Positions 1 through 12,261 of a stretch of DNA of 64,000 bases are shown here, in pieces. Source of the DNA: Verticillium longisporum (lineage: Eukaryota; Ascomycota; Sordariomycetes; Glomerellales; Plectosphaerellaceae). The notes under the pieces are model-generated. The model was not told where the DNA came from, did not search any database, and was given only the letters and a program-made list of their open reading frames with translations. Position numbers and translations under genes: made by a program. Within the stretch, counting starts at the first letter, position 1; every line of letters begins with the position of its first letter. The DNA lies in the NCBI GenBank assembly GCA_019188255.1, contig JAETXT010000005.1, forward strand, positions 3,224,001-3,288,000, read 5' to 3'.

Positions 1-3000
1 TATTCTTCTTAATCTTTTTCTAATATAAGGAGGTAGGCTAATTATTTACTACTTATTTAATAATTATATTAAAGTTCTAAGGACGATATTAAGAAGATAT
101 TATATATCCTAATATATATCTTAAAGAGTAATATATAATAGGCCTATTCGCTTACCTTCTCTATAATCTTTATTTAGATATATTTAAGTATTAGCTTCTA
201 ATTTAACTTAAAGCGGAAGTTCTTAATAGAAAGGCCTATAATATATCTATTTTTAAAGACTTTAAATATATACCTCTTATTATAATAGAAAGCTTAAATA
301 TATATTATATATTATTAGTTTTTACTAATTAATTAATAAGTAATTATAATCTTTTTCATTCTTTCTTTTATACCCTTAACCTTAATATCCTCTCTTAAAA
401 CTATATAATTAATTATCCTTAAATAATACCTATATAAGGCTTAAATACTAAGATATTAATAATATTATATATATTATTATTATAAGAGAATTATATTTCT
501 TTTAAATAATATAGCTATTCCTTTAATATTAAATTACTAATATAATAAAAGTATTTTTCTAATATCTAATAAGTTCTCTCTATCTATTTATCTATCTATA
601 AATAATAAGCTATAAATAGATAATATTTAATTACTCTTTCTTAATAGAATTCCTCTTAGAATTAACTAATAAAGAGCTTACCTTTATTATTTATAATACC
701 TTCTAGACTCTTAAACCGATATACGTTTTCTTTATAGAGAATAGTATTTAAGCTTATAGCTATAAATATCTTATAGATTATTAGGAACTAAGTAACTTTT
801 ATAAAATAATCTATAATAATAAAGATAGAATTATATTCTAGATTATTATCCTTTATTATTAATATTAAACCTATAATAAAGTCTAAGGAGATCTCTTAGA
901 AAGGATATAATAAATATAATAATAATTATAGCTTCCTATATAGTTTATATTAAAGTATTTATATCCTTTAATATATTAAATACTTAATAATATATTAATA
1001 TATATCTATTAATATATTCTCTTAATAGAGCTTTCTCTTTAATAGTTTTAAAGTCTTATTAGCCTCTATATATTCTATTTATAAATTATTATAGTATTAT
1101 TTTAATAGCTTTTTATAAAAAGTCTTTTATAGAAGGATAATAAATCGTCCTTTAAAGAAGAGGGTACTTTATTTATTTAAAATATATTTTATTCTTCTTC
1201 TAGCTTATTAATTTATATTCTCTTTTTAAAAAGGTATCCTAGATTAATAGCTTATAGACCTCTAATTAAGTTCTTAAATTCTAAAATAGAAATAAACTTT
1301 AATATTATTTTATTCTTTATAAACTCCTTTATAATAGAATATAGGATATATTAATCTAGAATATTAACTTTAAATTCTCTTAAATCCTTAGACTCTATTT
1401 AAATAATCTCTTAGTAAATTATTATTAACTTCTTAGTTTTAGCTTTTTAGCTTTAAAGTTAAGAAAGAGTTTATTTTTTTATTTTTTTCTTAATAATAAT
1501 ATAAATATATTTTACTTTTTATTTAAAGGGTAAAGTCCCTTTTTCCCTAGAGCTATAATATTATTCTAATATAAGGATAGGCTTCTATCTTTATAAAATT
1601 ACTTTTATAGCTTAAATATAAATTCTATTTATAATATCTTTAAATTTAATTTTAATAATAGTTTATTAAACGTCTATAGCTAAGTCTTCTATTAGCTATA
1701 GCTTTTTAAATAAAATAGGAAGTATATTACTTATTAATATTTATTCCTCTATATAATCTAATTACTTTAAAAGGCTATTAGCTAGATTTATAACCTTAAA
1801 TTAATATTAGATTTTAAAATTAAAAGATAATAATCTATATATTTATTATATAAGCTTTCCTTAAAAGTCTCTTATTAATATTTATATAATACTTTTAAGC
1901 ACTTAATAATCGATTAATATAATAAAACCCTATTTTATACTTTCTAAGTAATAGTATTAATCTTTAAGGCTTTCTATAATTATGAATAGTTCTTATTACT
2001 TAATATTTTATTATTATTTAATTAATAATAATTTCTATAAATAATAAATAATAAACCTCTACCTATTTTTTTATTTTTAGCTAAAGATCTTTAAAATAGT
2101 ATTATTAAATATATTAATCTCGACCTAGCTTTTTAATATATAATCTTAATATCTTAAAATTATAATAATAATAAATATAAATTTTAATTATTTAAATACC
2201 TTCTAAGCCTTAGATAGCTATTCGAATAGCCTCTTTTTAACCCCTATAATACTTCCTTTTAATAGAATAGATAAAGGGGCTATTATTTTTAAATAGCCTT
2301 TTATAAATTATCTATAGAAGTTTATAAAGCCTAGGAATATTTATATATCTTTAAAGTATTTTAAGGGTTATTATTTAATTATAGCTTAGATATAATTTAG
2401 ATTTATAGCTATATTTTCTTTTAAAATAATAAATCCTAGGAATTATATTTTATTTTAATAAAATAAATACTTTAATTATTTAATAAAGAGCTTAAAATCT
2501 TAAAATATCTTTTAGATTTATTAAAAATAGATTATATATTCTTCTCTTATTTATAAATAAACTAATATATTATTTAAATAAACGATATAGAATTTTTTTA
2601 ATAGTTTAATAAATATTTAATTAATATATACTTAGAAAGTAATAAGAGTATTTATTAATCTAAATAATATTATAATATATTTATAATATCTATATCTTAT
2701 TTAGAAAGCTATTTTCTATTAATTATTCTTTTTAATATAAATCTAATAATAAATATCCTAAATATCGATTTTAGAAAAGTACTTCGCTTCTATAAAATAA
2801 TCTAAAAGTTTATTAATTAATAAGAGAAAGTAATAATTCATTATTATAATTATATTAAAGCTTTAATAATCTATATATAAATATAAGCTCCTATCCTTCT
2901 TTAATATAAATAGGACTAGAGCTTTTATAGAATTAATAGACTTTTTAATCCTCCTTATAGCTTCCCCTTCTATAATATAATAATAGAGCTCTTTTAATTA

Positions 3001-5206
3001 CTTCTATAATAATAAATAAATAGAACTATAAAGGGGTTTAGCTCTTTCTTTTAAGTCTATTAAACATTCTACGTTTTTTAATATTAATAATTCCTTTATT
3101 AAATCTTTAAAGAAAATATCTTTAAATTTAGTAAATTCTATAAGAAGTACTCTAGCTTACCCCTTATTTAGGGGTAAATCGTTAATAATAGGGATAATTA
3201 TATTAAATATTATTATTATAGCTTAAATAATATAAATAATATAAGCCTTTACTTTATCCTCGATTAATATCTTTATAAACTCTTCTAGGTCTATATTTAA
3301 TATATAGCTTTAAGTAAAAGATTAAATAGAAGTATTTACTTAAATATCTTCCTTCTTTATATTATTATTAGTTAAGAGTATATAATTAGACCTTCTAAGT
3401 TATTCTATATATATAAATAGCTAATATAGTAATTAGAGGTAATTCTATATATTTAATAAATAGAAAGAGAATATAAATATCCTATAATTAATTACTATCT
3501 AGCTATTAAACGTTTATAATTTAAGGGCTTTTATACTTTCTATTTTTTATAATTTTAATAGTTAAATAAGAATAGGATTAATAATATTTATTATAATATT
3601 AATATCTAAGTTAATAGAGAATTTAATTTCCTTATTTTATTAAAAAATAATTATTAATATTTTAATAGTTTTCTTAATATTTATTTTAAATATAGTACTT
3701 TTCGGATTAAAGCTTATATTAAATTATTTTCTAAAAGCTTTATTATTTAAATATTTTCGAATTTAAATAACTATATATTTATAATTATAGCTTTATATCT
3801 CTAGGGGTATAATAATAAGTAATTTTATATTTAATAGCTAGTTTTATTATAATAGAAGTATATATTTATAGATATTATAAGGGTAGCTAGCCCCTTAGCC
3901 TCTAAATAGAGTTTTTATAGAATATAAATTCAGGTTCCTCGCTTAGTAAGGAGTAGTCCCTCTATTATAATATAAAGGTTATCCTTATTTCGCTAGTAAT
4001 TAATTCTATAAGGTTTCTCTCTTTAGCCTTTTATATATAAATATTATATTATATTAATTACTTTAATTTAATTAAGAGTATATTTATTTCCTATTCTGTT
4101 ATTATTTATTCTATAATTAATTAATATCCTATACTCTTTAAGCTTTATATATAATTATTTTAATATCTTTAATAAAAATATAGTACTTTATTAATTTATC
4201 TTATATAAAGTAAAAAAGCTATTAGAAATATTTAAAAGTATATTCTTTATTATAATTTATATTTTTAATAAATAATTAATAAATACTTTCTTAATAATTA
4301 AAGAATATTAAAAAAGAGATATCTTTATTATTTTTAAAATATAATAAATATAATTATTCTTAATAAATTAAGTTTTATAAATTCTTTAAGAAATATTCTT
4401 ATTTAATAAAGCTTTAAAAGTCCTTTTAATAGATATTTATATTATTAATATTAAAATCCTCTTAGTAAATTATATCTAAGTTTTCTATATAATTTTATTA
4501 TATTATTTAAAGAATATAAATAAATTTAATTATTAATTATTTAATAATTTAAATTATATTTATATTAAATTAGAAAGTATTTCTAGCTTTAATAATAATA
4601 AATTAATTATTAATTTAAATAATTATAGTATCCTCTTTAAATATCTTATAATTATAAATAAAAAGCTTATTATAATTCTTTATAATTAAAGTCTATTTAA
4701 TAAAATATTAAATTAGAAATCGACTTTCTAGCCTTTATTCTCGGAATTCCTTAATTAAGGTTTAGAATATTTATAATTAAGGTTCCGCTTATTAAGAAAG
4801 CTCTTCGATAATTTAATAATAGTTTAGCGAAAAGGATCCTAATTTAAATATAATCTTTCTATTATAACTATCTCTTAATAATTCTAATAATATCCTTATT
4901 AGCTTATTATCTAATTATTAACTATTATAATAAATAATTCGCTTCTAAGTCCTAATATACTTAATTTAATCTATTATTTAGCTTAATCTAATTATAGATT
5001 ATAGAAATTAAAGAATATAAAGGTATTAAGCTAAGGGCCTTAATTAGGGAAAGTAGATAATTCGGATTTTAATTAGCGTATTAATATTATAATTTTAACT
5101 TATCGAGGCTATCGAGGGTAGCCTCGATTCTATTTATAAACTAGATCTTATTATTAATCTATTAATAATAATATACTATTGGACGTCCAACGTCTAACTC
5201 CTTATA
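1..5206 (-). mobile_element. Ty3/gypsy chromovirus copy A1, RIP-degraded, cut by the window edge
   Basis: Minus-strand copy of family A. Its 5' LTR is at 5,016-5,206 and its interior runs leftwards. Position 1 aligns with about 44,970 in copy A2, which is the start of the chromodomain, so the pol end, the antisense frame and the 3' LTR lie outside the window. Read leftwards, it holds the gag region, then RT at about 2,990-2,540 and integrase at about 1,200-100. It is close to collinear with A2 and A3 and retains the RT segment that A3 has lost. All frames are closed by TAA/TAG of the kind RIP makes. Its right flank matches the interior of B4 (about 59,880), so A1 appears to have inserted into B1. 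The target duplication cannot be tested because the other end is off the window. Confidence 0.85.
5016..5206 (-). repeat. LTR of family A (5' LTR of A1)
   Basis: A 191-bp repeat. Read on its own strand it starts TATAAGGAGTTAGACG and ends ACCTTTATA; the canonical TG and CA ends have probably become TA by RIP. Other copies lie at 9,050, 22,763, 24,040, 42,232 (shortened), 49,985 and 59,541. Confidence 0.85.
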
Positions 5207-5561
5207 TTAATATTAAGATTAGAATCTAATTATAGGGACTAAGTAATAGTTTTAATAGAGATAGCGAATAAATAAGTAAATAGAAGGAACGTAATATTAA
5301 TATAGATTATATTATCTACCCCCTAATACCTTATATAACTTTACCTCCTACTATCATTACCTTTATCTTTATTATACTTATCTTTATTACTATTTATATC
5401 TTTATTATATTTATCTTTATTACTATTTATATCTTTACTATACTTATTTTCGCTATTATTCTCGTCTTTACTATATTTATCTATATCCTATATTATTCCT
5501 ACTAATTACTATTTCGTAACTATATAGTACTATATCTAACTATACTAAGACCTAACTCACT

Positions 5562-7500
5562 AATGAAGCTAATACTTAATACTAAAGAGATAAGAGAATA
5601 CGCTCTACTAGTATAGTAACGTACTAGGAGTAATACCGCTAATATAGAGGCTATAACTATATATCTCTAGCGAATATAATCTATAATAAATAATATCGAC
5701 GATAATAATAATACTATAGACCTAGATATCTAGACTATTAACGATATTATAGACCTATTCATTTAGAATATAATTATTAAAGATACTAGCTAGACTAATA
5801 ATAATACTTAGACTAGTAATAATACTTAGACTAATAATAATACTAATATAGAAGAGATTCCTATACTTAGAATAAAGAAAAGTAAGGCTAAGACTAAAGG
5901 TCTTATAAGTCTATTAGAGGAATTATAGGTTTTTAATATTATAGACTCCGATATAGGAAACCCTATATCCCTTAAACCCTAATATCCTAATACTCTATTC
6001 CTAGGAGATAATAGTAGATTATAGATTTAACTAGAAATATAGTAATATAAATATAATATAGGAAATTAAATTAATAGAGTAATTAAATAGATCCGAGTAA
6101 CCCTAGGGAAGAAATATATTAACGACTATTCTATCTTCTTATAGATTTATAATAAGGAATAGGGTATTATACCCCTATTATACTATATAATAGTAGATAT
6201 ACTTATTAATTTTATTCCTAACAAAGAGTATAATATATTCTAGACTAAGTTTAATAGATATAAGTATAATATCTAGCTTAGGTTTTAATAGACCCTATTC
6301 CTTAAAGATTAGTATTTAGGAAGTAAATATATCCTCCGCTTAGCTAAGTACGTCTACTTATACCCTATTAACTTAAATAGTACTTAATTCTAGGCTCGAT
6401 TAATTAAATAAGTCCTCTCTTATTTAATAATAGGCTACTTACTCCTTTATAATATAATTAGAAGCGCTATCTATAGTCTATATTATTAAATAGAGATAGA
6501 AGAGTAATTATTTCTCGATAAATAATATAGAATAGAATAGATAATATAGCTTTAAGCTATTTATTATATTATTCTTAAAGTTAAAGTTTCTATTTAGATT
6601 CTTCTTGAACTTAGTAAACTTAATAATATCTATTATAAATAGCTATTTTTCTTAAATAATATTTAGAAGGATAATAATCTTTATTTTATAAATTTATTTA
6701 TAGCTATTAATTTAATAGAGAAAAGTAAATTTATATTAATTATTCGCTAATAGAAGTATAATAGAGCCTATTATTAATTAGAATAGGACGATATATTACT
6801 TCCCTTTCCTATTATAGTATTATCTAAAGTCCTATAATCTATATATATTAAATTAAGCGAGAATAACTTATTTAATAATAAGGACCTAGATAATTTCGAT
6901 AAATAATAATATCTTATAATATAAGAGAATATCCTTAAAGGCTAATAGATAATTATCTCTAGAATAATTAAAAGAATATTCTCTTTTATAGCGGAATCTA
7001 CTTAGGGGAATATCTAAGGGGATAATTATACATTAGAATATATAGATTCTAAGCCTAATAAAGCTAATAAAGTAATTATAATAATCTTATTTAATATCTC
7101 TTAGAAGTAAATTAAGTTTATTAATTTATAGAATATAATTCTAATATAAATCGATTAAATATTAACTAAGATTCTATAACTCTAAAATAATACTATTTAA
7201 TATAATTTATATAATATAATTAAGGCTATTTATAATAGAATTAAAGCTCTTAAGGATATAATTAATAGAGTAAATAGTAGGATATAATTACTAATTACGA
7301 TAATTTCGATAATAGAATATAGATTATTCATATCGCTGCTACTAGCTAGAGCCTCCTCTATTATAGAACTAGATTTATTTATAAGATCTAGGACTATATA
7401 ATATATATTAATAAAGGGATTCCTATTAATATATTTAATTATATTATATTTATATTAATTATCTCTAAAAGGTATACTACTATAACCCCTATTCTAATAG
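5562..7500 (+). pseudogene. Decayed reading frame of unknown function in B1 (gag-like candidate)
   Basis: From an ATG at 5,562 a plus-strand frame can be followed, with a frame change before about 6,085, to around 7,500. It is interrupted by TAG/TAA that could derive from CAG, CAA or TGG. The N-terminal third has Asn/Thr-rich repeats (blocks like TNNNT) followed by a basic stretch KKSKAKTKG. The rest shows no catalytic motif I recognise. Position before a 3' LTR and absence of pol motifs make a structural (gag-like) protein possible, but this is inference. Confidence 0.4.
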
Positions 7501-7969
7501 ACTCCTATTAAATTATTATAATAGACTCTAGCTAAATTATTATTATAATAATTACTAATTAATAGGTCGTCTACTAAGACTAAGACTATAAGCACTATAA
7601 GCTTATCCCTATATTTACCGATTCCGTTTACTAAACTAGATATATTTAGTAAAGATGAACTTTAGAAGGAATCCCCCTATTTAGCGGGTAAGAAGCAATA
7701 GGGATAAGACTCTAACCTATTAATAAAGAGGCGCTAATAGAATAGACTCTAAAACTAGAGTAGCTAATTACTATAGAGGGAATAAGAGTATAGGTAATAA
7801 GACTATATAAATAGTAAATTAATTAAGCTATTAGGAGTTAATATTATATAATTAGGATATTAGGAGTTTATATTATATAATTAAGTAATTAAAGATCTAT
7901 AGTTTACTATATAATTAGAGAGATAAGGACTATATTATTATATAGATATAGTTCCTTAAGGAGGTAGTA

Positions 7970-8134
7970 TATTAGGGGTACTTATAGAGATTACTCTAGC
8001 TATAGATTCTAGCTAGACTCTACTAGAGTCCTAGGGCTAGGGTACTCTATTAATAGGGGTATCTACCTAGATACTAATAATACTAGATACTATTTATACT
8101 CATGTTAATATACTTTTAATATAAGGTCCTAATA
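7970..8134 (+). repeat. LTR of family B (3' LTR of B1)
   Basis: About 165 bp, starting TATTAGGGG and ending GGTCCTAATA. It matches 62,695-62,855 and, reversed, 19,812-19,981 and 50,988-51,156. The copy ending at 51,156 still has the un-RIPed terminus CCCCCAACA, which read on the element's strand gives TGTTGGGGG, showing the original TG end. Confidence 0.8.
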
Positions 8135-9049
8135 TCTAATAAAATTATAATTAGAATTAAAGGATAGGTTAAATATTAAGAAAAGATTAATTAAGGGGTA
8201 AAAGTAAATAATATTAGAAGTAATTAATAAAGCTTAAAAATAGATATTCTAGGAATAATAAAATAGTAAAGTAATAGCTCTAAAGAGTAGATTAGGCTTT
8301 AGAGTCCTTAGACTCTAAGCTTAATTATTTAGGAGAGTCCTACTATAAGTAATCGAAGAGCTATAGAGTAGTAATATACCTAGCTACTTTACGCTCTATA
8401 TTATTAAGACTATCTAAGTCTTTATTAAAGGTATTACCCTTTTTAGCCTCCTCCTCTTTAATAATCGATAATATACTTTTAATAATAGTATACTATTTCT
8501 CTATATCCTATATCCCCTATTATTAGATTATATAATTAGATAATTAAGGAAATACTAGAGAAAAGAGCTTATTAGCTTATTCTTCTTATCCTAAGCCTTT
8601 AAAAACTTTATAATAAGCTTAAAAGCGCTAATTAAGCTAAGATAATAATTATTAAAGCTATAGATACTAGAAAATAGAGATTATAAAAGTTTATATTTAT
8701 TTATAAAAGTACTTAGAAATATATTTATAATATTAAGAGCCCTTAAGCTTAAGATCGAAGTATATATTATTAATATTTATTTTAATTTATTTATTTATAT
8801 AATAAGACTTTAAATACCTTAAATAAGGGATTTTATAGATATTATTATAGATATATTCTATATTCTAGATTAATAGCTCTTATAATTAATATTAATTAGA
8901 TTCTTATACTTTACTACTCGCTTAGCGGGAGGGTTAATAAGTATAGGGGCTTTATACTTAGGAGGTATTACTGAAGGCGAGAGAGAGAAAAAGAGAAAGA
9001 GAAGGAGAGTAATAAAAAGGGGGATTTATTAATTATCGAAGCTCTAAAA
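8135..9049 (+). mobile_element. C3, left part: 3' region of a Ty1/copia element, RIP-degraded
   Basis: Collinear with the reverse complement of C1 from about 36,550 down to about 35,630: the last codons of RNase H, then the region holding the antisense frame (its basic N-terminus reads on the minus strand near 8,970). It includes the GA-rich tract at about 8,975-9,005. The element stops at the A4 LTR and resumes at 22,954. The five bases taaaa at 9,045-9,049 recur at 22,954-22,958 as the A4 target duplication. Confidence 0.75.
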
Positions 9050-9240
9050 TATAAGGAGTTAGACGTTAGACGTCTAGTAGTAGGTTATCGCTAATAGATT
9101 AATAATAAGATCTAGTTTATAAATAGAATCGAGGCTATACTCGATAGCTTTAATAAGTTAAAGTTATAATACTAATATACTAATTAAAATCCGAACTATC
9201 TACTTTCCTTAATTAAGGCCCTTAGCCTAATACCTTTATA
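9050..9240 (+). repeat. LTR of family A (5' LTR of A4)
   Basis: 191 bp from TATAAGGAG to ACCTTTATA, bounded on the left by the taaaa duplication and followed by the same interior start (ttctttaatttctataat) that lies, reversed, beside the A1 5' LTR. Confidence 0.85.
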
Positions 9241-10402
9241 TTCTTTAATTTCTATAATCTATAATTAGATTAAGCTAAATAATAGATTAAATTAAGTATA
9301 CTAGGACTTAGAAGCGAACTATTTATTATAATAATTAATAATTAGATAATAAGCTAATAGGGATATTATTAGAATTATTAAGAAATAATTATAATAGAAA
9401 GATTATACTTAAATTAGGATCCTTCTTATTAAACTATTATTAGATTATTAAAGAGCTTTCTTAATAAATAGAACCTTAATTATAGGTATTCTAGGCCGTA
9501 GTCGAGGAACTCTAAGAATAAAGGCTAGAAAATCGATTTCTAATTTAATACTTTATTAAATAGATTCTAATTATAAAGAATTATAATAAACCTTTTATTT
9601 ATAATTATAAGATATTCGAGGAGGATATTATAATTACTTAAATTAATAATTAGCTTATTATTATTAAAGCTAGAAATACTTTCTAGTTTAATATAAATAT
9701 AGCTTAAATTATTAAATAATCGATAATTAAATTTATTTATATTCTTTAAATAATATAGCGAAACTATATATGAAACCTAGAAATAATTCGCTAAGAGGAC
9801 TTTAATATGAATAATATAAATATCTATTAAAGGGACTTTTAAAGCTTTATTAAATAAGAATACCTCTTAAAGGATTTATAAAACCTAGCTTATTAAGAAT
9901 AGCTATATTTACTCTATTTTAAAAATAATAGAAATATCTCCTTTTTAATATTCTTTAATTATTAGGAAAATATTTATTAATTATTTAGCGAAAATATAAA
10001 TTATAGTAAAGAATATACTTTCGGATATTTCTAATAGCTCCTTTACTTTATATAGGATAAATTAATAGAATATTATATTCCTATTAAAGATATTAGAATA
10101 ATTATATATAAAGCTTAGAGAATATAGAATATTAATTAATTATAGAATTAATAATAAAAGAATAGGAAATAAATATACTCTTAATTAAACTAGGGCGAAT
10201 AATATAATATAATACCTATACATATAGGGCTTAAGAGAGAAACCTTATAAGATTAATTACTAGCGAAACGAGGACGACCTTTATATTATAGTAGAGGGAC
10301 TACTCTTTACTAAACGAAGAACCTAAACCTATACTCTATAAGAACTCTATCTAGGGGCTAAAGGGCTACTTTTATAATATCCGTAAATATATACTTCTAT
10401 TA

Positions 10403-10448
10403 ACGTAATCCACAAGCGAGTGGTTCACCCATGCGAGTGGTTCACTTC
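10403..10448 (+). repeat. Left terminal inverted repeat of the Fot1-type element
   Basis: 46 bp beginning ACGTAATCCACAAGCGAG. It matches the reverse complement of 12,216-12,261 with a single mismatch at 10,432. It contains the 13-mer GCGAGTGGTTCAC twice (10,416-10,428 and 10,433-10,445), 17 bp apart, which are probable transposase-binding sites. Confidence 0.95.
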
Positions 10449-10509
10449 ACCCCGACCCGACAAACATTCCGAGGAAAACCTCAACCCAAACGCCGTAAAT
10501 CAATTAAAA

Positions 10510-12163
10510 TCACTCCTCCTCGTCTTTTGCAGACGATGAGATAGCTACCTGACAAGTTCTCGCGTTGTGGCCGGTCTTCCCGCATACGCTACAGCATCGT
10601 TTCTTCGGCTGGGACCACGACGCGGGACCCGGGTTCTGCAGCGTTTCCTCTTTTATCTGGATATCTACTTCCTTCTGAGCAATCTTGTCCTGTCCCTCGC
10701 CTACAGCCATGCTTCCTCCTTCCCGGAGACGTAGCTTTTGGCCCTCCGGCGTCGGCTTAGTGTAGCATTTTCCTCTCGAAGGATCATAACCTCTGACTTC
10801 AAAAGAGCGATCTGGTGCATAACACCCCGCGTCCCCTTCGCAAGATAGTCAACAGCATCTAAAATTGACGTTGGGGAGCTTCCCTGGTGGCGTGAGATTC
10901 GCCCTTTGATGAAGTCAGTCTGGGAACCTGCCTCGAGCAGGTTAGTGGGCGTCTTAGAGACCCAAGAATCACGCTCCCCGTGGGACGTCCCCGGAGGCGT
11001 CGTCGTCCTCAACCTCACATCCAGCTTTGACAGGACTGTTTCCGGGTTATGGGGGACAAGCCCCGCTCCTCGAAAGCCTCCCTGGATGTTTTTTCTGTCA
11101 TTGCTTGCTGAAATGCAGCCGAAAACGCCGGGAAGAAGTCCTCTTTGCTGATGTGCGTTGTACCCGCCCTCATCCTATCCTCGATTTGCCGACCGTATGC
11201 TTTCTTTAGTGGGCCAAAACACCCAACATCGAGAGGCTGGAGTAGATGTGACGAATGAGGAGGCATACAGAGTGTGATGATGTTGTTCTCCTTGCAGTAG
11301 AGTTCGAAGTCGACCGAGTGGTGACTTTCGTGGCCATCCAGGATCAGTAGGCGATAACCGCCCGAAGTACGGGACTTTGTATGCCTGTCAAAATGCCGAA
11401 TCCATTCCAGACCAATATCATTCGTCGTCCAGCCGTTTGGAGATGTTGCGATTCTCCAGTCGCGAGAAATCGCGTCGTCCTGGTACCAGCTCGAGAGGTG
11501 GTACTTGCCCGAAACCACGATGAACGGCGGGACGGAGAAACCCAACGCGCCAACGCCCTGGATCACCGTAACCCATTCCCGGTTGCCTGGCTGCCTCATC
11601 TTCACATTGGACCGTCTTTCCGAACTGGTCACGACCATTCCGTTGGCGATAACGCCCATCTGGAAGCCGGTCTCGTCAAAGTTGTACATGTCAGCCTCTT
11701 GGATGCCGTACTTGGCGATCATGTTATGCACGAGGCGGAACCACGCGTTTATCGCGTCCGGATCTTCGCATTGGGCCCTCTTGTAGTCGTACTTGCGAAA
11801 GAAACGCGTCCGGAGCTCTGGTTGCCGTTTGACGAAGTTTGCGGCCCAGTTCTTCCCGACGCGTGGCGCGTCACGGTCGGCAAGCAGGCGATTCGCCATA
11901 TCTCCGACCTCACCCAACCGGGGAGGGTAAGATCGCGCATCTAGGTCAAGGATATATTCGACAATAGTTTTCTCTTCTAGTACTGTTAATTTGGCAGAAT
12001 TGGGCGGGCTTTCGCGTCGGGAGGGTTTGCCCTTCTGGCGTCGGAGGAGCGTCGTTAAGGGGACGGTGTAGATCCTCGCAGCACTCCGGGCGCTTAGGTT
12101 CGGGTCATTGTCCATAGCTTGGATAGCAAGGAATAATTGACCTTCTTTTGAAAGAGTCTCCAT
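10510..12163 (-). pseudogene. Fot1/pogo-type DDE transposase with two one-base deletions
   Basis: Starts at ATG 12,163 about 50 bp inside the right TIR. Order of domains: psq/CENP-B-like helix-turn-helix (residues about 5-50), second DNA-binding domain (about 60-125), DDE_1 catalytic domain with D163 (NFDETG), D276 (LILDGHES) and D312 (QPLDVGCFGPLK), giving the D,D35D spacing of the family. The first frame stops at 11,015. The family's C-terminal motif (PHNPETVLSKLDV) is in the next frame, so one base is missing in an A-run (T-run 11,089-11,094 on plus). That second frame ends at 10,701. A second missing base in another A-run (10,736-10,739) moves reading to the last segment, which carries a CCHC zinc knuckle (CSVCGKTGHNARTC) and stops at 10,510. 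With both bases the product would be 551 aa, close to the 542 aa of Fot1. Real mutations and homopolymer assembly errors fit equally well. Confidence 0.9.
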
Positions 12164-12215
12164 CGCGGGCGGAGGTGGAATCTGTAGAATTCAGGTGTAG
12201 GTCGTGGGCCCGGGC

Positions 12216-12261
12216 GAAGTGAACCACTCGCTTGGGTGAACCACTCGCTTGTGGATTACGT
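12216..12261 (-). repeat. Right terminal inverted repeat of the Fot1-type element
   Basis: Inverted partner of 10,403-10,448, with the same doubled 13-mer on the minus strand (12,219-12,231 and 12,236-12,248). The element ends at 12,261, followed by the TA duplication. Confidence 0.95.

Larger units (their letters stand above)
5207..8134 (+). mobile_element. B1: element with a family-B LTR and an unrelated interior, RIP-degraded, 5' end missing
   Basis: Plus-strand element ending in a family-B LTR (7,970-8,134). Its interior matches that of B4 (about 59,880-62,694) along its length but, apart from roughly the last 200 bp before the LTR, does not match the B2/B3 interior that carries pol. This suggests a non-autonomous or gag-only relative sharing LTRs with B. 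The 5' end is cut by the A1 LTR at 5,206. A short-period tandem array (units like ttatctttattactattta) lies at about 5,350-5,470 and recurs in B4. The sequence resumes at 8,135 as family C, so B1 appears inserted in C3. Confidence 0.65.
10403..12261 (-). mobile_element. Fot1/pogo-type (Tc1-mariner superfamily) DNA transposon, not RIPed
   Basis: A 1,859-bp element with near-identical 46-bp terminal inverted repeats and a TA duplication at 10,401-10,402 and 12,262-12,263. It has normal composition and a long transposase frame inside almost fully RIPed DNA. The uninterrupted target can be read in other family-A copies: reverse complement around 3,850 joins the left flank (cttctat), one TA and the right flank (taataaaac) with nothing between; 29,621 and 48,816 agree. 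It is therefore a recent insertion into already mutated A4. Length, TIR size, TA target and transposase type agree with the Fot1 family (about 1.9 kb). Confidence 0.95.

Noticed and set aside
5350..5470. CRISPR-like or regulatory repeat array
   Set aside because: Short degenerate AT-rich tandem units without spacers, repeated at the same place in B4 (60,090-60,180); an internal repeat of the element.
10510..10710. Separate small zinc-knuckle gene
   Set aside because: It is the C-terminal segment of the Fot1-type transposase displaced by a one-base loss; the start ATG is internal to the family's usual sequence.
11381..11944. 187-codon plus-strand open frame across the transposase
   Set aside because: It is the shadow of the GC-rich minus-strand transposase, with no independent motif.
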